This document shows, one piece after another, positions 8,339-15,415 of a stretch of 64,000 nt of DNA; the stretch's first letter is position 1, and the number at the start of each line of letters is the position of its first letter. Under the pieces are notes generated by a model, which saw only the letters and a list, made by a program, of their open reading frames with translations, was not told the origin of the DNA and did not search any database. The DNA is from Bacteroidia bacterium (GTDB lineage Bacteria > Bacteroidota > Bacteroidia > Flavobacteriales > Flavobacteriaceae), in NCBI GenBank assembly GCA_030428705.1, contig JAUIDI010000009.1, positions 62,001 to 126,000 of the forward strand, in the 5' to 3' direction. A program made the position numbers and the translations under genes.

Positions 8339-10792
8339 CTAATTCACCATAAAAATCGCATTGGCAAAAAAGAGTTTGCCGTTTTCCCAAAACCCCCTGA
8401 ACAATGGATTGTCTACCATATAGATGACCTGTCCACGGCCATGGTTTTCCGTACCAAAAACCATGGTTTTGGCAATTTTTTTCTGGGCTTCGCTACCGGC
8501 AAAGCCCGCCACAGGTTTTGTGTCGTTATCCAAGTAGACCACGGTGCCATCTTCGAGGTAATCATAGGCATCTTGCCCCAATTTTAATGTGAAATAAGTA
8601 TCGTCGTACCCATAGGCCAACGGATGGGTCGTATCGACCTTGGTCTTGAAAATAGCACCGGTAATGGCTTCTTTCATGCCCTCTCGTTGCCCTGCATCAT
8701 AGGACTGCACTTCGATATCGGTCGTGTCCTGCTCCTTTTTCCGGACTTTTATACCAAAACCTTTTTCACCATCGATGCCTTTAATGGCGCCGCCCATGGC
8801 AATGAGCTTGCCACCGTTGCCTACCCATTCTTTCAGGGCCTCCAACTCACTTTCTTTGAAAAAACCCTGATAGCCCCATCCGCCTGGCAATACAAGTACA
8901 TCGTATTCCGATAGATCGATGTGGGACCAATAATCGGAATCAAGAATGGTAACGGGGTAGTTCAATTGTTGTTCGAAGAAATGCCAAATTTCACCGAAGC
9001 GTAGGGTAGAGGTCGGCCCTCCTGAAAGTACGGCTATTTTTACGTCGTCGACCATTTGAACATAACGAGATCCAAAGTCCTTACCGCTTTCAACGAAACC
9101 GGTGGTCGTAGCCACTAATTTTTTATGGTGCTTGGTCGAAGCATTTTTCAAGATCGACCCGTAGTCTTTGTTGTTTTTGTTGTCCGCTTTTGTAATGATC
9201 AAACTGCCTCGTTTGAAGATGCCTTCCGCCGTTTTGAAATGTTTTTGGGCGAAGCGTACACGTATTTTTTGTTGCAGCAGATCGGCCAAAAAACGGGCAT
9301 CGTCCATACTGTTCCAATCCGTTATGTAGGCATAGGCGTTGCCGTCGATATCACTATTCGAAGTCGGTTGAACGGGTGCGCCTGTCGTGCCGACCTCGAC
9401 ACTGGAGGCAATGGTTTTGAGGCCATAGGCATAGGGCAAGGACCAAGCGGTAATATCATAGGTCAACGAATCGCTCAACTTGGCATTGGGTTCAAAAAGT
9501 ACCTTTACCAAAGTACCTTTAGGCTGGTCTGTAGAAATTACAAGGCTGTTCCCGTCGGATCTAAAACTTCCGCTTTTGCCCGTACTATAGTCAAAACCTT
9601 TGACGGTACCCGTTTCGGCGGTTCCAAATTCGATTTCATGTTGGCGCAACAATTTCGTCAGGGCTAACATATTATCCTGATTTCCGTCGAGCACATAACT
9701 TTTGTACTTGAAATTTTTCTTGCGATAGAATTTCCTGAATTCAGAATTCAACTTCTCGGCATTGTTCGTAGCGACTTCTACTGTTGATAGTCCGGTCGTA
9801 TGGTGGTGCGCTATTCTATCCTTTAAGGTCAACGTATCACCGATACTTGTAATCACCCCAAGTCCTGCACGGCCACTACCGCCTTGTTCAAAGGTCATGC
9901 CAATTCCCCCGTTATAAGTCGGGTAGGTATCACCATAACTCGGATAGAAAAGGTCGAAAATTTCCTTGGTAAAATAGAACCATCCATTGGCATCGAAATA
10001 CTTGGCGTGATTTTTTCCTATGGTCTTTTGAAATTCTCTTTGAAAGGGAGTGATAACTTCATGAAATGGCTCTGCAGCAGGGGCAAAATAATAAGGACTG
10101 TTTACGCCCTGTTCGTGAAAATCGACATGTACATGGGGCAACCACTGGTTGAACACCTTAAGTCTTTGTTGGCTTTCTATCTGGGTCAACCAGGCCCAAT
10201 CACGGTTCAGGTCGAACATATAGTGGTTCGCCCTACCGTTTAGCCAACCCTCATGGTGTTCTTTGCTATTCGGGTCTACATTGTTCGGTGTATTTTTATT
10301 TTGATTGTACCAGTTCACATATCGATCCCGGCCGTCAGGGTTTATACATGGGTCGATAAGAACGACACTATTGTCCAAGTAACTACTTTTACCCGTCAAT
10401 AGGTCGTAAATGGTCTGCATGGAGGCCTCGGTACTGACACTTTCATTGCCATGAACGTTATAGCTCATCCAGACGATGGCCTTGTCCGCAGTACTTTCTC
10501 CCGTAGTACTCTTCAAGTGTTCCAAGCGAATGTTTTCGAGGTTTGTCATATTGGTGGCGGAAGAAACGATTGCCAACAACAGCGGTCGGCGTTCGTTCGT
10601 TTGGCCATATTCTTGCAATTTTACCCTGGCCGGATCCGTCTTGGCTAGATATTCATAGTAATCGACTACCTGATGGTGCCGAGTAAATTGTGTGCCAAGC
10701 TCATAACCCAAGAATTCGGATGGTGATTTTAGGTCTTGCGAAACGCAAACAAAAGAAAGTAACAATGCCAAAGGGAGTAAAAATAGCCTCAT
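8339..10792 (-). CDS. M14 family zinc carboxypeptidase with C-terminal GATase-like domain
   Basis: 817-aa secreted metallopeptidase. A signal peptide ends near CVSQ. The zinc site is seen as HGNE (His114, Glu117) with the third ligand in HVDFHEQG near residue 222; NPDGRDRY gives the substrate-binding Asn/Arg stretch, and MTFEQGG holds the likely catalytic Glu. After about residue 600 comes a class I glutamine-amidotransferase-like fold (VLPGGWGYQG, GGKLIAMGG) without an evident catalytic Cys, as is common in this Bacteroidota subfamily. It probably trims peptides outside the inner membrane. Divergent from bshC, with 170 bp between. Confidence 0.9.
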   Translation of the reverse strand: MRLFLLPLALLLSFVCVSQDLKSPSEFLGYELGTQFTRHHQVVDYYEYLAKTDPARVKLQEYGQTNERRPLLLAIVSSATNMTNLENIRLEHLKSTTGESTADKAIVWMSYNVHGNESVSTEASMQTIYDLLTGKSSYLDNSVVLIDPCINPDGRDRYVNWYNQNKNTPNNVDPNSKEHHEGWLNGRANHYMFDLNRDWAWLTQIESQQRLKVFNQWLPHVHVDFHEQGVNSPYYFAPAAEPFHEVITPFQREFQKTIGKNHAKYFDANGWFYFTKEIFDLFYPSYGDTYPTYNGGIGMTFEQGGSGRAGLGVITSIGDTLTLKDRIAHHHTTGLSTVEVATNNAEKLNSEFRKFYRKKNFKYKSYVLDGNQDNMLALTKLLRQHEIEFGTAETGTVKGFDYSTGKSGSFRSDGNSLVISTDQPKGTLVKVLFEPNAKLSDSLTYDITAWSLPYAYGLKTIASSVEVGTTGAPVQPTSNSDIDGNAYAYITDWNSMDDARFLADLLQQKIRVRFAQKHFKTAEGIFKRGSLIITKADNKNNKDYGSILKNASTKHHKKLVATTTGFVESGKDFGSRYVQMVDDVKIAVLSGGPTSTLRFGEIWHFFEQQLNYPVTILDSDYWSHIDLSEYDVLVLPGGWGYQGFFKESELEALKEWVGNGGKLIAMGGAIKGIDGEKGFGIKVRKKEQDTTDIEVQSYDAGQREGMKEAITGAIFKTKVDTTHPLAYGYDDTYFTLKLGQDAYDYLEDGTVVYLDNDTKPVAGFAGSEAQKKIAKTMVFGTENHGRGQVIYMVDNPLFRGFWENGKLFFANAIFMVN

Positions 10793-10933
10793 AGAAAGGG
10801 TTTAAATTGTGCAAAATCAAATCTAGGGAATAATAGGGACAAATTACCCTGAATTTCTACCAGTGAATCGCTTTCTAGGATAATCTGTCAACCTAATTAA
10901 CGTATTTTTAGCAACTCAATCGGCCGAGTATTT

Positions 10934-10941
10934 TATCTTTA
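10934..10941 (+). promoter_or_regulatory. Possible -7 box of bshC (TATCTTTA)
   Basis: TATCTTTATGCC lies 21 bases before the bshC start. The same word is found before pyrG at 31450. It deviates from TAnnTTTG only in the last base. Confidence 0.3.
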
Positions 10942-10962
10942 TGCCGCATTTTCAGCACTTCT

Positions 10963-12570
10963 ATGGATATTGACTGTATTCCCTTTAAAAAAACCGGTTA
11001 TTTTTCACAATTGATCTGCGACTATCTGGAGGAAAAGGAAACCTTGAAACCTTTTCACAATCGCTTTCCAAGTCTTGAAAATTTTGAATCGCAGATCGAG
11101 GAGAAATCACGAGATTTTCCAGAAGCCCATCGCAATGTACTTTATGATTCTTTGGTGAAGCAACATTCGAACGTCGAGTTGGGTAAAAAGACCAAGAACA
11201 ACTTGGTTATGTTGAAAGAGCCTACGACCTTTACAATAGTGACCGGCCATCAGCTAAATCTGTTTACAGGCCCGTTGTATTTTTTGTACAAGATAATCTC
11301 CACTATTAATCTTACCGTTGCGCTCAAAAAGCGTTATCCCAAATACAATTTTGTACCCGTTTATTGGATGGCCACCGAGGACCATGATTTCGACGAAATC
11401 AATTACTTCAATTTTAAGGGGAAAAAATTGCAATGGAACCCTGATAGTCATCCCGGGGGAGCGGTAGGCGACCTGCTAACAGATGGACTACAGGAGGTTT
11501 TCGATATTTTTGGTGAGGCTTTGGGGGTCGGTCGTAATGCCACGGTCATAAAAGACTTGTTCCGAAGAACTTACTTGGAACATGGTAATCTTGCCGAAGC
11601 CACTAGATATTTGGCTAACGAGCTTTTTGGTGACTATGGATTGGTTATCGTCGACGGTAACGATACGAATCTCAAGAAGTTGTTCGTGCCTTATATCAAA
11701 AAAGATATTTTTGAGCATCTACCATTTCAAAAGATTTCCGAAACCATAGATTATTTGAAGGGGTTACCAGAAAATTATGCCATTCAGGTCAATCCTCGTG
11801 AGATTAATTATTTCTATCTGAAAAAAGGCCTTCGAGAGCGGATAATAAAAAAGGATGGTATTTTTTTGGTAAACGATACGGAAATCAAATTTACCAAGGA
11901 TGAACTGATGACCGAAATCGAGACCCATCCGGAAGCATTTTCTCCCAACGTAATAGCGCGTCCTTTGTATCAAGAAACGATATTGCCCAATTTGTGCTAT
12001 ATCGGCGGCGGGGGAGAATTGGCCTACTGGTTGCAGCTTAAATCTTATTTTGAGGCGATGCAAGTGCCGTTTCCAATGCTTTTGTTGCGTAATTCGGTTT
12101 TGGTGGTGACGAAAAAACAATCTAAAAAGCTATCAAAGTTGGGTATCTCGATAGCTGATGTTTTTTTGAAACAAAACGACCTTATCAACAAGAAGATCAG
12201 GGAAGTCTCGAACATTGACATTGATTTCGAACCGCAAAAAACGCATCTTGAAAACCAATTTAAGGCATTATACGAAATTGCCGATCAAACCGATAAATCT
12301 TTTCTTGGAGCGGTAAAGGCACAAGAAATAAAACAAAAAAAAGGGCTCGACAACCTTGAAAAAAGACTGCTAAAAGCCCAAAAAAGAAAACTCAAAGACC
12401 AGGTCGTACGCATGACGGAACTACAAGATCAACTTTTTCCGGGAAGATCGTTGCAAGAGCGAAATCTTAATTTTTCAGAGCTATATCTAGAATTGGGCGA
12501 TTCGTTGATACCAACGTTGTTCGAATCATTAAAACCGTTGGAGCTAGAGTTTTCGATTATCGAAGTATAG
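10963..12570 (+). CDS. bshC: Bacillithiol biosynthesis cysteine-adding enzyme BshC
   Basis: 535-aa putative cysteine ligase that completes bacillithiol by adding Cys to GlcN-malate. The family is recognised from TGHQLNLFTGPLYFLYK, the VYWMATEDHDFDEIN motif in the Rossmann-like core, and the long C-terminal coiled coil rich in Lys and Glu. Flavobacteriaceae use bacillithiol instead of glutathione; bshA and bshB are not in this window, which is usual because the genes are scattered. The gene is transcribed alone and converges on the PNPOx-like gene. Confidence 0.93.
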   Translation: MDIDCIPFKKTGYFSQLICDYLEEKETLKPFHNRFPSLENFESQIEEKSRDFPEAHRNVLYDSLVKQHSNVELGKKTKNNLVMLKEPTTFTIVTGHQLNLFTGPLYFLYKIISTINLTVALKKRYPKYNFVPVYWMATEDHDFDEINYFNFKGKKLQWNPDSHPGGAVGDLLTDGLQEVFDIFGEALGVGRNATVIKDLFRRTYLEHGNLAEATRYLANELFGDYGLVIVDGNDTNLKKLFVPYIKKDIFEHLPFQKISETIDYLKGLPENYAIQVNPREINYFYLKKGLRERIIKKDGIFLVNDTEIKFTKDELMTEIETHPEAFSPNVIARPLYQETILPNLCYIGGGGELAYWLQLKSYFEAMQVPFPMLLLRNSVLVVTKKQSKKLSKLGISIADVFLKQNDLINKKIREVSNIDIDFEPQKTHLENQFKALYEIADQTDKSFLGAVKAQEIKQKKGLDNLEKRLLKAQKRKLKDQVVRMTELQDQLFPGRSLQERNLNFSELYLELGDSLIPTLFESLKPLELEFSIIEV

Positions 12571-12616
12571 AACTTAAGCAGGGATCCGTTGTATTTTTCT
12601 TTATTTTAAAAAGGTT

Positions 12617-13162
12617 CTAGGGCACCAAAAATTCAGATTCCCATGAAGTGCCTTTTTTCGAATACCGTATCCTGAGATGATTAGGGCGTTTCAATTTTAG
12701 GTATTCTATCTTGAACGGTTCGACGCTTACCATACAGAAATGATGCGTATCGTCCAGATATTCCATGGTATCAGGATTTGGGAGGATGCTTCCTGGAGTG
12801 GCCTTTGTCGTGTAGTCCTTTTGACCCGCTTCGTGAACATTCTGCCAATGCTCATTTAGCATGTTTTGGTTCTTGATGATGGTTGCAAGTCCTTCGATTC
12901 GTATTTGCAGCATTTTTTCTGGATGATAAAACAGTAGGCTTACCCGGTTATTTTCTTTGATATGGAGTACCTTTTTGGAACGCATATCGGTATAAAAAAA
13001 TAAGTTAAGCGAATGGTCCACCATTCGGATTACGATGGTACGCTGCCTTGGCATTTTTTCCAACCCCAAGGTTGCCAGCACGCCGTACCGAAACGGATGG
13101 TTTTTCGATGAACTTCCCTTTCCGAGTTCCTCCTTTAATTCGTTAAAAAAGTCATCTGGCAT
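12617..13162 (-). CDS. Pyridoxamine 5'-phosphate oxidase-like flavoprotein
   Basis: 181-aa split-barrel FMN-binding protein. The N-terminal half carries RQRTIVIRMVDHSLNLFFYTD and KVLHIKENNRVSLLFYHPE, the layout of PNPOx-type general stress or pyridoxamine oxidases. It is shorter than a true PdxH (about 215 aa) and lacks the PdxH C-terminal dimerisation block, so it is better called PNPOx-like; the substrate is unknown. Its 5' side faces the long non-coding stretch before the cytolysin-like locus. Confidence 0.8.
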   Translation of the reverse strand: MPDDFFNELKEELGKGSSSKNHPFRYGVLATLGLEKMPRQRTIVIRMVDHSLNLFFYTDMRSKKVLHIKENNRVSLLFYHPEKMLQIRIEGLATIIKNQNMLNEHWQNVHEAGQKDYTTKATPGSILPNPDTMEYLDDTHHFCMVSVEPFKIEYLKLKRPNHLRIRYSKKGTSWESEFLVP

Positions 13163-13292
13163 AGATTCGCATTTTCTTTACTAAAGTTAGTTAAAAACCA
13201 GTATTGAAAATGGTGTACTTAATTAAATTCCATACAAAAAATCAAAAAAAGATGCATTTGTAAATACTTGTAAATAAGATAATTGGAACAAT

Positions 13293-13358
13293 ATGAAAAA
13301 AAAATTAAACAAAAAGAGGATAAAAGGTAGGGTTTTTAATCCTATGGGTGTTATATAG
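13293..13358 (+). CDS. Possible 21-aa basic peptide
   Basis: An ATG-started frame encodes a 21-residue peptide, very rich in Lys and Arg in its first 13 residues and ending FNPMGVI. A hairpin follows 30 bases after the stop. There is no recognisable family, no clear promoter, and in AT-rich sequence a frame of this length can arise by chance. It is listed because it sits inside the gap with unexplained terminators beside a toxin locus. Confidence 0.2.
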   Translation: MKKKLNKKRIKGRVFNPMGVI

Positions 13359-13387
13359 GTAAATTGCTAGGAATTAAGAAATACATA

Positions 13388-13424
13388 CTTCATCCTGATT
13401 TGCCCCCAATTCGTCAGGATGAAG
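13388..13424. terminator. Hairpin, possible bidirectional terminator
   Basis: CTTCATCCTGA and its exact reverse complement TCAGGATGAAG are separated by 15 bases. The forward side is followed by TTTTAAAAAG, only a short U-run, so termination is plausible but not certain. Confidence 0.45.
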
Positions 13425-13496
13425 TTTTAAAAAGAAATTTGATTTGAGTTAGTTTAATTAAGTTCATGTGTTTAGGTTGGTTTTTTGATTTTGATT

Positions 13497-13527
13497 AAAA
13501 GCCGCGATGTAGGGTCGCGGCTTTTTT
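13497..13527 (+). terminator. Intrinsic terminator without an obvious gene
   Basis: AAAAGCCGCGA and TCGCGGCTTTT form an 11-bp stem around a 7-base loop, followed by a T-run. It is oriented for forward transcription but lies 335 bases after the start of a reverse-strand gene and about 250 bases before the next forward gene. It may end a small RNA or insulate the cytolysin promoter from read-through. Confidence 0.7.
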
Positions 13528-13571
13528 ATTTAACTTATTTAAAATCAATTCGTTATAAACGCATTGTAAAG

Positions 13572-13623
13572 TTGTCCACTGCTTGTCCCCTCCCTAATTT
13601 TCATCTGTCCACCTTTTGTCCCC
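13572..13623 (+). promoter_or_regulatory. Operator of the short CDCL gene: TGTCC repeats on an 11-bp lattice
   Basis: TGTC(C/A)-type units start at 13573, 13584, 13606 and 13617, all separated by 11 or 22 bases, i.e. on one face of the helix. The last unit begins 39 bases before the -7 box. The same arrangement, with two units and the same 39-base distance, precedes the long CDCL gene at 19411-19425. There is no good -33 box at the usual distance, which fits an activator binding here. The regulator is unknown; the two neighbouring TPR-HTH proteins are candidates. Confidence 0.65.
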
Positions 13624-13655
13624 CTTACTTTTTTTAACCCTTGAAATCAGTGGTT

Positions 13656-13663
13656 TAGGTTTG
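13656..13663 (+). promoter_or_regulatory. -7 box of the short CDCL gene (TAGGTTTG)
   Basis: Perfect TAnnTTTG match. The identical word occurs at the same distance from both operator (39 bp) and ATG (116 bp) before the long CDCL gene. Confidence 0.65.
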
Positions 13664-13778
13664 TTGAGCCATTAAGTTGGCAAACCGTTTTGTGGTGTCT
13701 TGCTCGGTTAGGGCTGCAGACCGTTCCCGAGTGAGTCATTCAAGACGTATTAGAGTTTAACCACAAAATATTAGTATT
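13664..13778 (+). promoter_or_regulatory. Structured 5' leader of the short CDCL gene
   Basis: Predicted untranslated leader of roughly 110 nt. It begins with a block CATTAAGTTGGCAA shared with the other CDCL leader, then TTTTGTGG at 13688-13695, which pairs with CCACAAAA at 13761-13768, ten bases before the ATG. Inside is a second hairpin, CTCGG at 13703 with CCGAG at 13727. The span of the outer stem is 81 nt in both leaders despite many base changes between them. It could be a regulatory RNA fold controlling translation; no known riboswitch class is recognised. Confidence 0.55.
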
Positions 13779-15356
13779 ATGAAAACTTTTGATTTCAAGT
13801 TGTTAGGGAGAATACTTATGATACCTATTTTATTTCTAATTGTTCTTTCCTGTCAAAAAGATGAAATAACAGATCCAACAGAACCTATTTCAGGAGGAGC
13901 GGCAGATGAGTTCAATGCCTTAATGGCGAGTATGCCTATTTTTGATCAACCCGAGGAAAAAGCCGAACCTGAAGAGCTGACGGAAAAGGAGGAAGCACCG
14001 GCAAGAGACGAATCAGACGAATCTTTGGAATGTTTTACCAAATATTATAAGGCAGCACCGGGTTTTGATGAAATGTTGGCATTGGATCCGACTACGGACG
14101 TCATTTTTCCCGGAGCAATTCTAAAGGGAGAGACCATTCCTACAGGAGAATATGTGCCTATTGTCGCAAATAGGGCACCGATAACCCTTTCGGCATCTTT
14201 GACCAATATTAGTGGCAGTCCGGTAGTAGAGGTGACGGACCCTAAATTGTCAACGGTCCGTGAAAGTATAAAAACAGGGATTTTGGACCAAGAAGTTACC
14301 GGGTCAACAGCCGCAAAAGTGAATTTTTCAATATCGGAAGTATATAGTGAAGAACATCTAAAATTGGCTATGGGCGCCAATTATAGATCCGCGGCGACCA
14401 AAGTATCGGCTTCATTTGATTTTTCTAAATCAACCTATCAATATAAGTATGTAATGAAGTATTTTCAGGTATACTATACCATAGATATGGACCCTCCTCA
14501 AAATCCGAGTGATCTGTTTACCAACGTGCCCGATTTAAATTCATTGGGGAGCACCAGTCCCGTGTACGTGGCAACGGTAACCTATGGCAGAATGGTCATA
14601 TATACCATCGAATCAAACTATTCAAAGACCGAAGTAGATGCCGCGTTCAAGGCATCATTTGGATCGAGCGATGGTAGTATCGATGCCGAATACGAAAAAG
14701 TAATTTCAGAGTCCGATATAGAGGCACTTGTAATCGGGGGTTCTGGCGCCGATGCGGCGCAAACTGTAAATGGCCCCGCAGATGTGTATAAGTACATCTC
14801 AAATGGCGGGGACTATTCCAAAGAATCGCCAGGGGCACCATTATCCTATAAATTAAGATATCTTAAACAAGGAACACCAATTGCAAGAGTTGTCTTATCA
14901 TCAGAATATCCTGTTAGAAACTGTGATCTGGCCTACCCGGTCTTTACTATTGAACTGGATTATCTTAAGTGTACCGGATGTCAAGACGGTGATGGAAGTG
15001 CCGCCGAACTCTTCGGTAGGTTGACCGCTACCTTGTACAGTAATGGTGCGCAAAAAGGCGGTAAGGTTGCTTGGGACTATAAGGAAGGGTCGACCTTTTC
15101 ACTTAAGAAGGATGAGACAAGATATGTCAACCTTACGGTTCCTCCTATCGAACTATATAAACCAGATTATGACGCAGACCATGTCGCTATCGGTGGAAGC
15201 TTAGAAGAGGATGATGCGGGAGTTTTCGACCCTAATGATGATTTTGGAGACGCTTCCGATAAAATTTCATTAAAAGATATCCCTTATGGAGGAAAACATT
15301 TTGTCGTTGACTTTGGGGAAGTTAAGGTCGGATATTGGTTGGAGCGCTTGAAGTAA
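13779..15356 (+). CDS. Cholesterol-dependent-cytolysin-like (CDCL) lipoprotein, short form
   Basis: 525-aa predicted pore-forming lipoprotein. The lipobox is LSC with Cys25, followed by QKDE, which resembles the K-(D/E)2 surface export signal of Flavobacteriia, so surface display is likely. An acidic linker (about 40-85) precedes a thiol-activated cytolysin core: FPGAIL at 110-115, VTYGR at 267-271, VIGGSGADA at 318-326 and PLSY at 354-357 correspond to YPGALL, AYGR, LGGDAQ and PISY of classical CDCs. The undecapeptide and cholesterol-binding domain 4 are absent; a different beta-rich domain with CTGC follows from about 385. Known Bacteroidota CDCLs act as short/long pairs that form pores after proteolysis; this would be the short partner. 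A terminator follows. Confidence 0.82.
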   Translation: MKTFDFKLLGRILMIPILFLIVLSCQKDEITDPTEPISGGAADEFNALMASMPIFDQPEEKAEPEELTEKEEAPARDESDESLECFTKYYKAAPGFDEMLALDPTTDVIFPGAILKGETIPTGEYVPIVANRAPITLSASLTNISGSPVVEVTDPKLSTVRESIKTGILDQEVTGSTAAKVNFSISEVYSEEHLKLAMGANYRSAATKVSASFDFSKSTYQYKYVMKYFQVYYTIDMDPPQNPSDLFTNVPDLNSLGSTSPVYVATVTYGRMVIYTIESNYSKTEVDAAFKASFGSSDGSIDAEYEKVISESDIEALVIGGSGADAAQTVNGPADVYKYISNGGDYSKESPGAPLSYKLRYLKQGTPIARVVLSSEYPVRNCDLAYPVFTIELDYLKCTGCQDGDGSAAELFGRLTATLYSNGAQKGGKVAWDYKEGSTFSLKKDETRYVNLTVPPIELYKPDYDADHVAIGGSLEEDDAGVFDPNDDFGDASDKISLKDIPYGGKHFVVDFGEVKVGYWLERLK

Positions 15357-15388
15357 AACAAAGCTATTAAGTTATGACCGAATTTTAG

Positions 15389-15413
15389 GGCCGGAAATTT
15401 TCCGGCCTTTTTT
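15389..15413 (+). terminator. Intrinsic terminator after the short CDCL gene
   Basis: GGCCGGA and TCCGGCC form a stem around AATTTT and are followed by six T. It lies 32 bases after the stop and directly before the stop of the convergent regulator gene. Confidence 0.85.
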
Positions 15414-15415
15414 GC

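Larger units (their letters stand above)
13163..13571. other. Non-coding stretch with orphan hairpins, possible small RNA
   Basis: Together with the promoter that follows, this makes a 616-base gap between two genes that point away from each other. It is AT-rich, and contains two strong hairpins (13388-13424 and 13497-13527) plus a 21-codon open frame. The second hairpin has the form of a forward intrinsic terminator, yet no annotated gene reads into it, so a short transcript starting inside the gap is a reasonable guess. Confidence 0.4.

Noticed and set aside
3214-10792. SMP-30, acylase, sulfatase and M14 genes as a polysaccharide utilisation locus
   Set aside because: No SusC/SusD pair, no glycoside hydrolase and wide, mixed-strand spacing; they look like independent genes.
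13572-13623. Evenly spaced TGTCC repeats as a CRISPR remnant
   Set aside because: Units are only 4-7 bp with an 11-bp period and no spacers; a protein-binding lattice is the better explanation.
13703-13731. Inner part of the CDCL leader hairpin looked inverted between the two copies, as in an invertible switch
   Set aside because: The region is nearly palindromic, so it aligns about equally well in both orientations. GGGCT(G/A)CAG also matches in direct orientation, so inversion cannot be claimed.
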